From assembly GCA_031278895.1 (NCBI GenBank), contig JAITJN010000013.1, forward strand, positions 1 through 34,645: DNA of 34,645 nucleotides, in the 5' to 3' direction. The notes below the pieces were generated by a model. The model made no database searches. It saw only the letters and a program-made list of their open reading frames with translations, and was not told the origin of the DNA. Shown here piece by piece: positions 1 to 7,362 of this stretch (position 1 is its first letter; each line of letters opens with the position of its first letter). This DNA comes from Candidatus Endomicrobiellum guadaloupense (GTDB taxonomy: Bacteria > Elusimicrobiota > Endomicrobiia > Endomicrobiales > Endomicrobiaceae). The position numbers and the translations under genes were made by a program.

Positions 1-114
1 GCGGGAGTAAAAATGGATATAAGTGAAAGGTTGAAGCTGGAAGTAAAAGGAGAAAGCTTTGTAGGAAAGAGAGAAGGATTGTTGGGAATGGTTAAGGTTA
101 AGTATGCAATATAA
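1..114 (+). CDS. 3' end of an unidentified gene (truncated by window edge)
   Basis: An open frame runs from the first base to a TAA at 112-114 and encodes the last 37 residues of a protein, or a shorter peptide if it began at the ATG at 13. The tail alternates charged and hydrophobic residues (LKLEVKG, then MVKVKYAI), as in a closing beta-strand of an outer-membrane barrel, but it ends in Ile rather than the usual aromatic residue. I do not recognise the family. The barrel idea is only an inference from the residue pattern. Confidence 0.4.
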   Translation, partial: AGVKMDISERLKLEVKGESFVGKREGLLGMVKVKYAI

Positions 115-121
115 TCAAAAT

Positions 122-202
122 TAAATGTATCAAATTATTAAAGAAAGAAACACATACGTATCCATCAACCTCACTTCCATTATCTGCTTGTTCCTCTTTA
201 TT
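122..202 (-). pseudogene. Fragment of a possible DDE integrase-core transposase
   Basis: Read on the minus strand, a short frame between stop codons contains DNGSEVDGY (codons at 184 down to 158). DNGSE followed by a hydrophobic residue is the typical second-Asp motif of rve/DDE integrase cores. The same peptide, as DNGSEIDGY, occurs in the relic at 5511-5762: 23 of 28 bases match, and four of the five differences fall at third codon positions, so both copies seem to descend from a once-coding gene. No start, flanking repeats or other transposase parts are visible here. The assignment rests on a short motif; another protein with this motif is possible. Confidence 0.4.
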
Positions 203-228
203 TCACATGGACAATATTTTTTAAAATA

Positions 229-302
229 TCGGGGAGGCGGGACTTGAACCCACAGCCTCCTGCTCCCAAAGCAGGCGCGATAGCCAATTACGCTACTCCC
301 CG
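229..302 (-). tRNA. tRNA-Pro (anticodon UGG)
   Basis: The reverse complement folds as a full cloverleaf. The acceptor is CGGGGAG paired with CTCCCCG, the D stem is GCG/CGC with a loop containing TTGG, the anticodon stem is CCTGC/GCAGG around the loop TTTGGGA (anticodon TGG, G37 next to it), and the T arm is GTGGG-TTCAAGT-CCCGC. A73 is the discriminator and CCA is not encoded. The first ten bases overlap the end of rdgB: the rdgB TAG stop is formed by bases 8-10 of the tRNA. The gene is therefore probably made from the valS-rdgB transcript and released by RNase P. An AT-only palindrome (214-229) follows its 3' end. Confidence 0.95.
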
Positions 303-901
303 GCTTGCGATAAACTTTTTATAATCTCTTTAGCCTTTTGTAAAGCTATTGCTCTATGACTAATAGAATTTTTTATATTTATACTTAGTTCTGCAAAAGT
401 CTTTTTATATTCAGGAACGTAAAATACTGGGTCGTATCCAAAACCATTGTTTCCTAAAGATTGGAGAGTTATTATACCATAATTTTTGCCTTCTGCCAAG
501 TATATCTCTCCATTTGGGCTTGAAATAACTATTACAGTTCTAAATTTTGCTGTTCTTTTTTTAAATGGAACACCTTCCAAAGCTAAAAGAAGTTTTTTAT
601 TGTTGTTGTCGTAAAGACGATCTTCACCAGCATATCTTGCAGAATAAACACCAGGTTCTCCATTTAACCAATCAACTTCTAATCCTGAGTCATCAGCTAA
701 TGTCCATTTATTAAAAAATTTTGCAGCGTCTTTTGCTTTCTTTATTGCATTTTCTTCAAGTGTTTTCCCGTCTTCATCTGTTTCTGGATACTTACAAAAG
801 GAAGTCATAGCTATAACTTTAATTTCTAAGTCATTAAGAATTTTTTTCATCTCTTCAACTTTCTGTTTATTGCTCGTAGCAAGAATTATTTCTTCTATCA
901 T
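293..901 (-). CDS. rdgB: XTP/dITP pyrophosphatase (RdgB/Ham1 family)
   Basis: This housecleaning enzyme hydrolyses dITP, XTP and ITP to monophosphates and keeps deaminated purines out of DNA. The 202-residue length is usual for the family. Family motifs are present in order: TSNK at residues 9-12, DDSGLEV at 70-76 with the catalytic/metal acid residues, GVYSARYAG at 84-92, GFGYDPVF at 153-160 and SHR at 181-183 for base binding. The ATG is preceded by an AAAGGGA ribosome site and lies 12 bases after the valS stop, so the two are co-transcribed. The gene's last four codons and its stop lie within the tRNA-Pro gene, an odd overlap that constrains the C terminus. Confidence 0.93.
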   Translation of the reverse strand: MIEEIILATSNKQKVEEMKKILNDLEIKVIAMTSFCKYPETDEDGKTLEENAIKKAKDAAKFFNKWTLADDSGLEVDWLNGEPGVYSARYAGEDRLYDNNNKKLLLALEGVPFKKRTAKFRTVIVISSPNGEIYLAEGKNYGIITLQSLGNNGFGYDPVFYVPEYKKTFAELSINIKNSISHRAIALQKAKEIIKSLSQAGE

Positions 902-913
902 AAAATCCCTTTC

Positions 914-3565
914 TTAGTCTAAAAATTTCAAACTTTCGTTTATCTTTGTAATCTTAAAAGTAGCGGCGTTAAGTCTTATTCGTACCTTTTCTATTTCAAT
1001 TTTAGGAGCGCGTTTAACAAAAGTATCATTGTTTAGTTTTGCTGTAGTTCTTTCAATCTCTTGCCTTACAAGAGCAGTTTCTTTTGCAAGTCTTGCTTTC
1101 TCTTTATTTATATCAATAAGCCCTTCTAGTGGTAAAAATATCTCAAAGCTTCCAGCAACTACTAATGCTGAATTTTTTGGCCTCTCCATATTTTTACCAA
1201 AGTATATCGTACTTATCTTGGCAAGTTGTTTTATATAGTTTTCATTTTCTTTAGCTATTTTTTCTTTGGCATCGTCTAAAATATTAAATAAAGCTTCTGT
1301 TTGTACAGCTGGAGAAATATTCATCTGGCTTCTAAGAGTTCTTATTTTTACAATTATATCTTGAATATTTTTCATTTTCTCAACTGAGTCTAAAGACTCT
1401 GAAAAATTTAGAGAAGGAAGTTCGCTTTCAGCTATTATTTTTGCGTTTTTATTTAATATTTGCCAAATTTCTGAAGTTATAAAAGGCATAACAGGCGATA
1501 TCAACTGAAGCGTAGATTTCAGTATATAAACAAGTATTGAAAGAACTTGCTTTTTAATATTTATATCTGAAGACATCATACGTATTTTTGACAGTTCTAT
1601 GTACCAGTCACAATATTTTGTCCAGAAAAAATCGTATAGTTCTCTTGAAGCTGTATCAATATTATACGTATTATAAGCAGATTTTACTTTGGCAAAAGTA
1701 TTTTTAAATTCTGCTATAATCCACTCATCTGCAAGTTCTAAAGGATCTATTTCTTCATCTACTTTATCTATGCCTTCTAAATTCATCAATATAAATCTTG
1801 ACGCGTTCCATATTTTGTTAGCAAAGTTTCTTGCAGCTAAAAATGATTCTTCAGAAATTTGCATATCTCTTCCAGGTGCTGCAGATTGAGCTAATGCAAA
1901 TCTCAACGCATCTGTACCGTACTTTTCAATAATATCGCGAGGGTCAACAACATTTCCCAAAGATTTCGACATCTTTTTCCCGTGGTTGTCTCTAACTATA
2001 CCATGTATAAAGATGTCTTTATAAGGAACATCGTTCATAAATTCAAAGCCAAACTGAACCATTCTTGCTACCCACAAATAAATTATTTCATGCCCTGTTG
2101 CTAAAACAGAAGTAGGATAAAAATATTTTAAATCTTCATTATTTTCGTCTTCACCCCAATTAAAAACACTTATAGGCCACAAAGCAGAAGAAAACCAAGT
2201 ATCTAAAACATCGTTATCTTGAACAAATTTACTCCCTTTACAGCAAGGGCATTCCTTAGGTTCTTCAAAAGAAGCTATTGATTTACAATTATTTTTTCCC
2301 CCATTATCATCTACACAATAGTAAACAGGAATTCTATGTCCCCACCATATCTGGCGGCTTATACACCAATCTCTTAAATTCTCAAGCCATAACACATATG
2401 GCTTTTTCCACGAGTGAGGATGAAATACAGTTTTTTCATCATTTGCTGCATCTACAGCTTTTTTAGACATTTCTCCAACATTTAAAAACCATTGTTCAGA
2501 CATCAAAGGTTCTATTTTTGTTGAGCATCTATAACATCTTCCAACAGAATGACTATAATTCTCTACTTTTTCTAAAAAGTCTGCTTCTTCTAAATCTTTT
2601 ACCACTTCTTTTCTTGCTTCATCAATACTTAACCCAAGATATTTCTCAGGAACATTTATCATTCTTCCATTTATATCTATAACTTCTATAGTTTCAAGAT
2701 TACTTCTCTTTGCTATATCGTTATCGGTTGCATCGTGTGCAGGTGTTACTTTTACAGCGCCTGTTCCAAATGATTTGTCAACTATATAGTCTGAAACTAT
2801 TTTTATTTCTCTTCCCACTAAAGGGAGTTTAAGGATTTTTCCAACCAAGTTTGTATATCTATCATCACTTGGGTTTACAGCAACAGCTGTATCTCCAAGC
2901 AAAGTCTCTGGACGAGTTGTAACTACAATGACATATCCGCCAGAATCTTTTAGAGGGTATTTTATATGCCAAAGATTGCTTTTTTCATCTTCATACTCAA
3001 CTTCTATGTCTGATAATGCTGTTTCACAGCTTGAGCACCAATTCACAAGTTTTTTACCTCTATATATAAGGCCTTTATCAAACATTTGTATAAAAGCCTT
3101 TTTAACTGATTTAGAACGGCTTTTGTCCATAGTAAAAGCAACTCTATCCCAGTCTAAACCACAACCTATCATTTTCAATTGGTCTAGTATTGTATCGCCT
3201 GTCTCACTTCTCCATTGCCACATTTTTTCTAAGAATTTTTCTCGACCTAAATCGTACTTTGTTTTTCCTTCTTTTTTAAGAAGTTTTTCAACAACAGTTT
3301 GTGTTGCTATACCACCGTGGTCAGTGCCTGGAACCCAAAGCGTATTATACCCTTGCAACTTTTTAAATCTTATTAGTATATCTTGCAAAGTAGTATTTAA
3401 AGCATGTCCCATATGTAAAGAACCAGTTACATTTGCAGGAGGTATTACTATAGTAAACGGCTTTTTATTTTTATCTATTTTTGCTGAAAAGGTTTTATTT
3501 TCTACCCAATATTTGCTCCACTTTTTTTCTACTTCTTTAGCGTTGTAAATTTTTCCCATATCCAT
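914..3565 (-). CDS. valS: Valine--tRNA ligase
   Basis: A class Ia aminoacyl-tRNA synthetase of 883 residues, the normal length for bacterial ValRS, which charges tRNA-Val in the cytoplasm. It carries the HIGH signature as HMGH (51-54), GTDHGGIATQ (80-89), the editing-domain motif TTRPETLLGD (216-225) that clears mischarged threonine, and KMSKS (531-535). Two Cys pairs (residues 344/347, and CPCC near 439-442) suggest zinc binding. The C-terminal 60 or so residues are a charged helix like the ValRS coiled-coil arm. The ATG at 3565 is favoured over the Met two codons on because an AGGGG site sits six bases upstream. It heads the minus-strand unit valS-rdgB-tRNA-Pro and is divergent from the SDR gene across 100 bases. 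TATAAT hexamers occur on both strands there, without good -35 boxes. Confidence 0.97.
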   Translation of the reverse strand: MDMGKIYNAKEVEKKWSKYWVENKTFSAKIDKNKKPFTIVIPPANVTGSLHMGHALNTTLQDILIRFKKLQGYNTLWVPGTDHGGIATQTVVEKLLKKEGKTKYDLGREKFLEKMWQWRSETGDTILDQLKMIGCGLDWDRVAFTMDKSRSKSVKKAFIQMFDKGLIYRGKKLVNWCSSCETALSDIEVEYEDEKSNLWHIKYPLKDSGGYVIVVTTRPETLLGDTAVAVNPSDDRYTNLVGKILKLPLVGREIKIVSDYIVDKSFGTGAVKVTPAHDATDNDIAKRSNLETIEVIDINGRMINVPEKYLGLSIDEARKEVVKDLEEADFLEKVENYSHSVGRCYRCSTKIEPLMSEQWFLNVGEMSKKAVDAANDEKTVFHPHSWKKPYVLWLENLRDWCISRQIWWGHRIPVYYCVDDNGGKNNCKSIASFEEPKECPCCKGSKFVQDNDVLDTWFSSALWPISVFNWGEDENNEDLKYFYPTSVLATGHEIIYLWVARMVQFGFEFMNDVPYKDIFIHGIVRDNHGKKMSKSLGNVVDPRDIIEKYGTDALRFALAQSAAPGRDMQISEESFLAARNFANKIWNASRFILMNLEGIDKVDEEIDPLELADEWIIAEFKNTFAKVKSAYNTYNIDTASRELYDFFWTKYCDWYIELSKIRMMSSDINIKKQVLSILVYILKSTLQLISPVMPFITSEIWQILNKNAKIIAESELPSLNFSESLDSVEKMKNIQDIIVKIRTLRSQMNISPAVQTEALFNILDDAKEKIAKENENYIKQLAKISTIYFGKNMERPKNSALVVAGSFEIFLPLEGLIDINKEKARLAKETALVRQEIERTTAKLNNDTFVKRAPKIEIEKVRIRLNAATFKITKINESLKFLD

Positions 3566-3665
3566 TTAAAGCCCCTTTAAGAATCTAACTTTATCTAAAA
3601 AAGAATTATATCAAATTTTGTATAATTTACTGGTACTTTATGGGTGTTAGGTAGATAAAAATAGT

Positions 3666-4367
3666 ATGAATAATAAAACAGTTTTAATAACCGGCTCTTC
3701 AAGAGGGATAGGAAAACAACTAGCTATAGCCTTTTCCAAGAATGATTGGAATGTATACGGCTGTTACAAAAATAATATCCCAGATTTTGACATCCCTAAT
3801 TCTGAATTTGTAAAAGCAGATATATCAAATTACAATGAAGTAAAAGATTTAATAAAAAAAGTTATTGCCAAGTTTGGAAAAATAGAGTGTGTTATAAACA
3901 ATGCTTCCATTATATCGGACTCTACAATATTTAAAATGACAGACACAATCTGGGATTCTGTTGTAAAAACAGATTTAAGCGGGACATTTTATATGATTAA
4001 AGAATCTCTAAGACAAATGATGAAACAAAAAAACGGAAGTATAATAAACATTGCTTCAATTTCAGCATTTAAATCTTATATAGGCAGTGCTAATTATTCC
4101 GCTTCTAAAGCTGGTGTTATAACGCTTACAAAAACAGCAGCAAGAGAAGGTGGACCTTTTGGAGTAAGAGTGAATGCTGTCCTTCCAGGTTTTCACTTTA
4201 CAGGTATGGGCAGTAACGCAAGTGATAAATATATAGAAGCAACAAAAAAAGAAAGCGTTTTAAATACTACAACTGATATTAAAGAATTAGCAGAATTTAT
4301 AATCTTTCTTGCTCAAACAAAAACAGTATCTGGACAAGTTTTCAATTTTGATTCAAGGTTGATATAA
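3666..4367 (+). CDS. SDR-family 3-oxoacyl-ACP reductase-like protein
   Basis: A 233-residue short-chain dehydrogenase/reductase of the FabG type, expected to reduce a 3-keto group with NAD(P)H. Visible parts are the Rossmann glycine motif TGSSRGIG (9-16), NNAS (78-81), the catalytic serine in NIAS (S131) and the Tyr-Lys pair YSASK (Y144, K148). The PG motif after the active site is also present (VLPGF). It lies five bases before a ketosynthase gene in the same direction, so the two probably form a condensation/reduction pair acting on acyl-ACP. No acyl carrier protein or dehydratase is next to them, so whether they serve ordinary fatty acid synthesis or a special product cannot be told. The ribosome site is weak. 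Confidence 0.85.
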   Translation: MNNKTVLITGSSRGIGKQLAIAFSKNDWNVYGCYKNNIPDFDIPNSEFVKADISNYNEVKDLIKKVIAKFGKIECVINNASIISDSTIFKMTDTIWDSVVKTDLSGTFYMIKESLRQMMKQKNGSIINIASISAFKSYIGSANYSASKAGVITLTKTAAREGGPFGVRVNAVLPGFHFTGMGSNASDKYIEATKKESVLNTTTDIKELAEFIIFLAQTKTVSGQVFNFDSRLI

Positions 4368-4372
4368 ATAAA

Positions 4373-5467
4373 ATGAAGGTATGCATTACTGGTATAGGAA
4401 TAGTTTCTCCTTTGGGAATAGGGAAAAAAGTCAACTGGGAAAGACTTATAAATTCTGAATCTGCTGTTAAATATAATAAAGATTTTGATATATATTCGGC
4501 TTCTGTTGACTCTTTTATTATGTCTCCTGAAATGCGTGAATACGAAATGGCCAAAACAGCTATTTTGGAAGCTATACATGAAGCTAATCTAGATAAATCT
4601 GGATACTCTAAAGAAAAAATTGGTCTGTGTATTGGCGAAAGCAAAATAAATCTTTTCAACAATATTTTTTCTCTTGGAAACACTCTTTCTAAAAACCTCA
4701 AAAAAACTTTTACCTTTTATGGAGATAGTTCAACTGTTTCTGCAGCATGTGCAACAGGGATTTTAACAGTTATACAAGGTTGTAGACTTATAGAAAACAA
4801 ACTGTGTGATGCTGTTGCATGTGGCTGCAGTGAAACTTCAATTCATCCTTTATATATAGCAGGATTTAAAAATATAGGTGTTTTGACAAAACGTATGCCA
4901 AGTCCTTTTGATAGAAACCGTGATGGTTTTGCTATTGGTGAAGGAGCTTGTTTTGTTGTAATTGAAAATATTGAAGAAGCTTTAAAAAGAAATAAAAAAA
5001 TTTATTGCGAAATTGCGGGGTATTCAAATGGAATATATTCAAATAACACACTTGCAATAAAATCCCATTCAAAGATGAAAGATATTATAAAAGTAGCTGC
5101 AAAACATGAAATGCCTGATTATATACACACGCACGGAACTGGAACAAAACTCAATGATTATAATGAAAGTATGGCAATATCCGAAGCTTTTGAAAATGCA
5201 AAAGAAATATCTTTAAGTTCAACTAAAGCAGCAACAGGGCATATGCTTAGCGTATCAGGCCTTATAGGGCTGTCTTTTTCTGCTCTTGCTATAAAAAATA
5301 ATATAGTACCTTCTACTTTAAATTTTAAATCTACTGAAATAAACTTAAATTTGGATTACACGCCAAACAAAGCAAGAAAGAAAATAATAAATTCAAGTCT
5401 AACTCTTTCTTTTGGTTTTGGAGGGCAAGGCACAGGCTTGTTTTTAAAGAAATTTAAAAATAGTTAG
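4373..5467 (+). CDS. Beta-ketoacyl synthase (KAS II/polyketide-like)
   Basis: A 364-residue thiolase-fold ketosynthase, which joins an acyl chain to malonyl-ACP by decarboxylative condensation. All active-site residues are visible: Cys126 in SAACATG, His254 in HTHGTGTKLND, and Lys285 and His290 in STKAATGH. The protein is roughly 45 residues shorter than typical FabF (about 410), with the shortening in the N-terminal half. GTGT after the first histidine is more usual in polyketide-type ketosynthases than the GTST of FabF. The partner reductase lies five bases upstream. Its role could be a second fatty acid elongation enzyme or a specialised pathway; the sequence alone does not decide. Its stop is followed by decayed DNA. 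Confidence 0.85.
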   Translation: MKVCITGIGIVSPLGIGKKVNWERLINSESAVKYNKDFDIYSASVDSFIMSPEMREYEMAKTAILEAIHEANLDKSGYSKEKIGLCIGESKINLFNNIFSLGNTLSKNLKKTFTFYGDSSTVSAACATGILTVIQGCRLIENKLCDAVACGCSETSIHPLYIAGFKNIGVLTKRMPSPFDRNRDGFAIGEGACFVVIENIEEALKRNKKIYCEIAGYSNGIYSNNTLAIKSHSKMKDIIKVAAKHEMPDYIHTHGTGTKLNDYNESMAISEAFENAKEISLSSTKAATGHMLSVSGLIGLSFSALAIKNNIVPSTLNFKSTEINLNLDYTPNKARKKIINSSLTLSFGFGGQGTGLFLKKFKNS

Positions 5468-5510
5468 CATATTTTTCTTACTTGTTTAGATTTGTAAAGT
5501 TTATAAAAAA

Positions 5511-5762
5511 ATGGGTACGCTTAGTGCCAATAGTTTTTATAAACAAATTAATGGCAGGATCTTCATTACTGAAAAATATCAAACACATATAGGACAAAAG
5601 GAGTAAGAGGAAAATCCTTTTGAAATAAAATGAATAGTGATGGATAACGGAAGTGAAATTGACGGATATGCAAACGAGTACTTGAAAAAACATAATTTAT
5701 TTGCCTATTTTAAGAGAACCGTATATTTTGATATTTACGATACCACCATATGGGACATTTAG
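5511..5762 (+). pseudogene. Relic of a possible integrase-core transposase with in-frame stops
   Basis: One reading frame from the ATG at 5511 to a TAG at 5760 is interrupted by TAA at 5604 and TGA at 5631, but reads sensibly across both. After ENPFEIK comes (stop) IVMDNGSEIDGY and then a helical stretch (YLKKHNLFAYF). This order, a basic strand before DNGSE and a helix after it, fits the middle of an rve/DDE transposase core. The part after residue 70 or so no longer looks like the family, suggesting further frameshifts. The relic matches the minus-strand fragment near 158-184 in both DNA and peptide. The rest of the 412-base gap (5468-5879) shows only the rpmE promoter. Confidence 0.45.
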
Positions 5763-5808
5763 CTATTTAGGGAGCCTGTTGAATAATGTTGTGATATTCT
5801 GCAATAGT

Positions 5809-5837
5809 TTGACTATTCGGTAAAAGTTTGTCACAAT
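5809..5837 (+). promoter_or_regulatory. Probable sigma-70-type promoter for rpmE
   Basis: TTGACT (5809-5814, five of six matches to the -35 consensus) is followed after 17 bases by CACAAT (5832-5837, four of six to the -10). It lies about 40 bases upstream of the rpmE start, after the transposase relic, and would serve the rpmE-prfA-prmC operon. This is a consensus match only. Confidence 0.45.
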
Positions 5838-5879
5838 AAAAACGGGTTATGTAGCAACAAATAAAAGGAGACGTTAAAA

Positions 5880-6215
5880 ATGAAAGAGGGAATACATCCA
5901 AAATACGAAGAAAGCGTAGTTTCTTGCGCTTGCGGCTATACTTTTAAAACTCGTTCAACAAAACCTTCAATTAAATTGGAAATATGCTCAAATTGTCACC
6001 CTTTCTTTACAGGCAAGCAAAAGCTTATAGATACAGCTGGAAGAGTTGAGAAGTTTCAGAAGCGCTTTGCTAAAACTGAAGGAAAAACTGTAGTAAAGAA
6101 GAAAGCGAAAGTAAAAATTGTAAAGCCAAGAAAGACTACTGTGAAAATACTTACGACTTCTCCAAAAAAGGTAAAAGCTGCTCCTAAAAAAGATAAAGAA
6201 GCTAAAGGTAAGTAG
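5880..6215 (+). CDS. rpmE: Large ribosomal subunit protein bL31
   Basis: A zinc-containing bL31 of the large ribosomal subunit. The first 70 residues are the conserved domain: MKEGIHPKY start, Cys16 and Cys18, then Cys36 and Cys39 as the zinc ligands (C+ type), and the [10 protein letters not shown] end. Residues 75-111 are an extra Lys/Pro-rich tail not found in ordinary bL31 (about 70 residues), probably disordered and RNA-binding. A clear AAGGAG ribosome site (5865-5870) precedes the ATG. It opens the rpmE-prfA-prmC group, a common arrangement that links ribosome and release-factor supply. Confidence 0.95.
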   Translation: MKEGIHPKYEESVVSCACGYTFKTRSTKPSIKLEICSNCHPFFTGKQKLIDTAGRVEKFQKRFAKTEGKTVVKKKAKVKIVKPRKTTVKILTTSPKKVKAAPKKDKEAKGK

Positions 6216-6230
6216 TTTTATAAATATTCT

Positions 6231-6279
6231 ATGGCAGAATCTTTTTTGTAAATAACAAGGTTCTGTCATCATATTTTTT
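6231..6279 (+). terminator. Terminator-like hairpin between rpmE and prfA
   Basis: ATGGCAGAATCTT (6231-6243) pairs with AAGGTTCTGTCAT (6257-6269) over 13 base pairs, with two G-U pairs and a 13-base loop. A run of six T (6274-6279) follows after CATA. This is the form of an intrinsic terminator, and it touches the proposed GTG start of prfA. It could act as an attenuator that lowers prfA-prmC expression relative to rpmE, or as a processing site. Confidence 0.55.
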
Positions 6280-7362
6280 GTGGATAAAATTATGTTTTTA
6301 GAAAAATTAAAATCGTTAAATAATCAATTTAAAGAAGTTGAAAAGCAGCTAGAATCTCACTTGGTTGTTGCTAATCAAGAAAAGTATAGAGAGCTTGCAA
6401 AAGAGCATTCTTATTTGCGTCCTATAGCAGAGAAATATGCTCAATACTCTAAACTTTTAAATGATATAAAAGAGGCTGAAGAGTTAAAAAAGTCTGATGA
6501 TTCCCAGATGAGAGATATGGCTTTTGCTGAATATAACGATTTAATGAATAAAAAAGACAAATTTGAGTCTGAAATAAAAGTATTGCTTATACCTCCAGAT
6601 GCTAATGAGAATAAAAATATTATTGTTGAAGTTCGTGCGGGTACAGGTGGTGATGAGGCTGCCTTGTTTGTAGGCGATTTATACAGAATGTATACAAGGT
6701 TTGCTGATAGAAATGAGTGGAAACATGAACTTATAGACTCTAATCCAACTGGTCTTGGCGGATATAAAGAAGTTGTATTTGAAATAAATGGTGATAAAGT
6801 GTGGCGTTATTTAAAGTTTGAACGAGGTACCCATAGAGTTCAAAGAGTTCCAGCAACGGAAGCGTCTGGAAGAGTGCATACGTCAGCTGTTACTGTGGCA
6901 GTTCTTCCTGAGGTAGAAGAAGTAGACTGCGAAATAAAAATGGAAGATCTAAGGATAGATACATATAGAGCTTCAGGTGCTGGCGGTCAACACGTAAATA
7001 AAACAGATTCTGCTATAAGAATCACTCATTTACCTACTGGTCTTGTAGTTGCATGCCAAGATGAAAGAAGCCAAATAAAAAATAGAGCAAAAGCTTTTAA
7101 AGTTCTAAGAGCAAAACTTTATGAGCAAAAAGTTTTAGAACAAGAAAAACAACTTTCAAGTGAACGCAGGCAGCAAGTAGGTTCTGGAGATAGATCTGAA
7201 AAAATCAGAACATATAATTTCCCTCAAAATAGAATAACAGATCATAGAATTGGCTACAGTGTTTATAATATCACAGAAGTCATGGATGGAGATTTGTCTG
7301 AACTTATAAACAAATTGATAGAAGCTGAAATTGAATTTAAACTTAAGGGAAATAATATCTAA
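6280..7362 (+). CDS. prfA: Peptide chain release factor 1
   Basis: RF1 reads UAA and UAG in the ribosomal A site and triggers release of the finished peptide. The 360-residue protein shows the N-terminal coiled coil, the codon-reading PAT tripeptide (191-193, which marks RF1 rather than RF2's SPF) and the catalytic GGQ (235-237) in GAGGQHVNKTDSAIR. The GGQ glutamine is the target of PrmC, encoded immediately downstream. The start is uncertain: GTG at 6280 directly follows a T run, and an ATG in frame lies at 6292. Neither has a good Shine-Dalgarno, which is unusual among these genes and may reflect control by the upstream hairpin. Confidence 0.96.
   Translation: MDKIMFLEKLKSLNNQFKEVEKQLESHLVVANQEKYRELAKEHSYLRPIAEKYAQYSKLLNDIKEAEELKKSDDSQMRDMAFAEYNDLMNKKDKFESEIKVLLIPPDANENKNIIVEVRAGTGGDEAALFVGDLYRMYTRFADRNEWKHELIDSNPTGLGGYKEVVFEINGDKVWRYLKFERGTHRVQRVPATEASGRVHTSAVTVAVLPEVEEVDCEIKMEDLRIDTYRASGAGGQHVNKTDSAIRITHLPTGLVVACQDERSQIKNRAKAFKVLRAKLYEQKVLEQEKQLSSERRQQVGSGDRSEKIRTYNFPQNRITDHRIGYSVYNITEVMDGDLSELINKLIEAEIEFKLKGNNI

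Noticed and set aside
2928-3548. 206-codon plus-strand frame within valS
   Set aside because: It is antisense to a highly conserved enzyme and has no recognisable domain; ValRS motifs are on the other strand.
3601-3660. Divergent promoters between valS and the SDR gene
   Set aside because: TATAAT-like hexamers occur on both strands but no -35 box is properly spaced; in AT-rich DNA that is not enough to list.
5478-5693. 71-codon minus-strand frame in the gap after the ketosynthase gene
   Set aside because: It lies opposite the transposase-like relic, has no ribosome site and reads as AT-rich chance sequence (runs of Phe and Leu).
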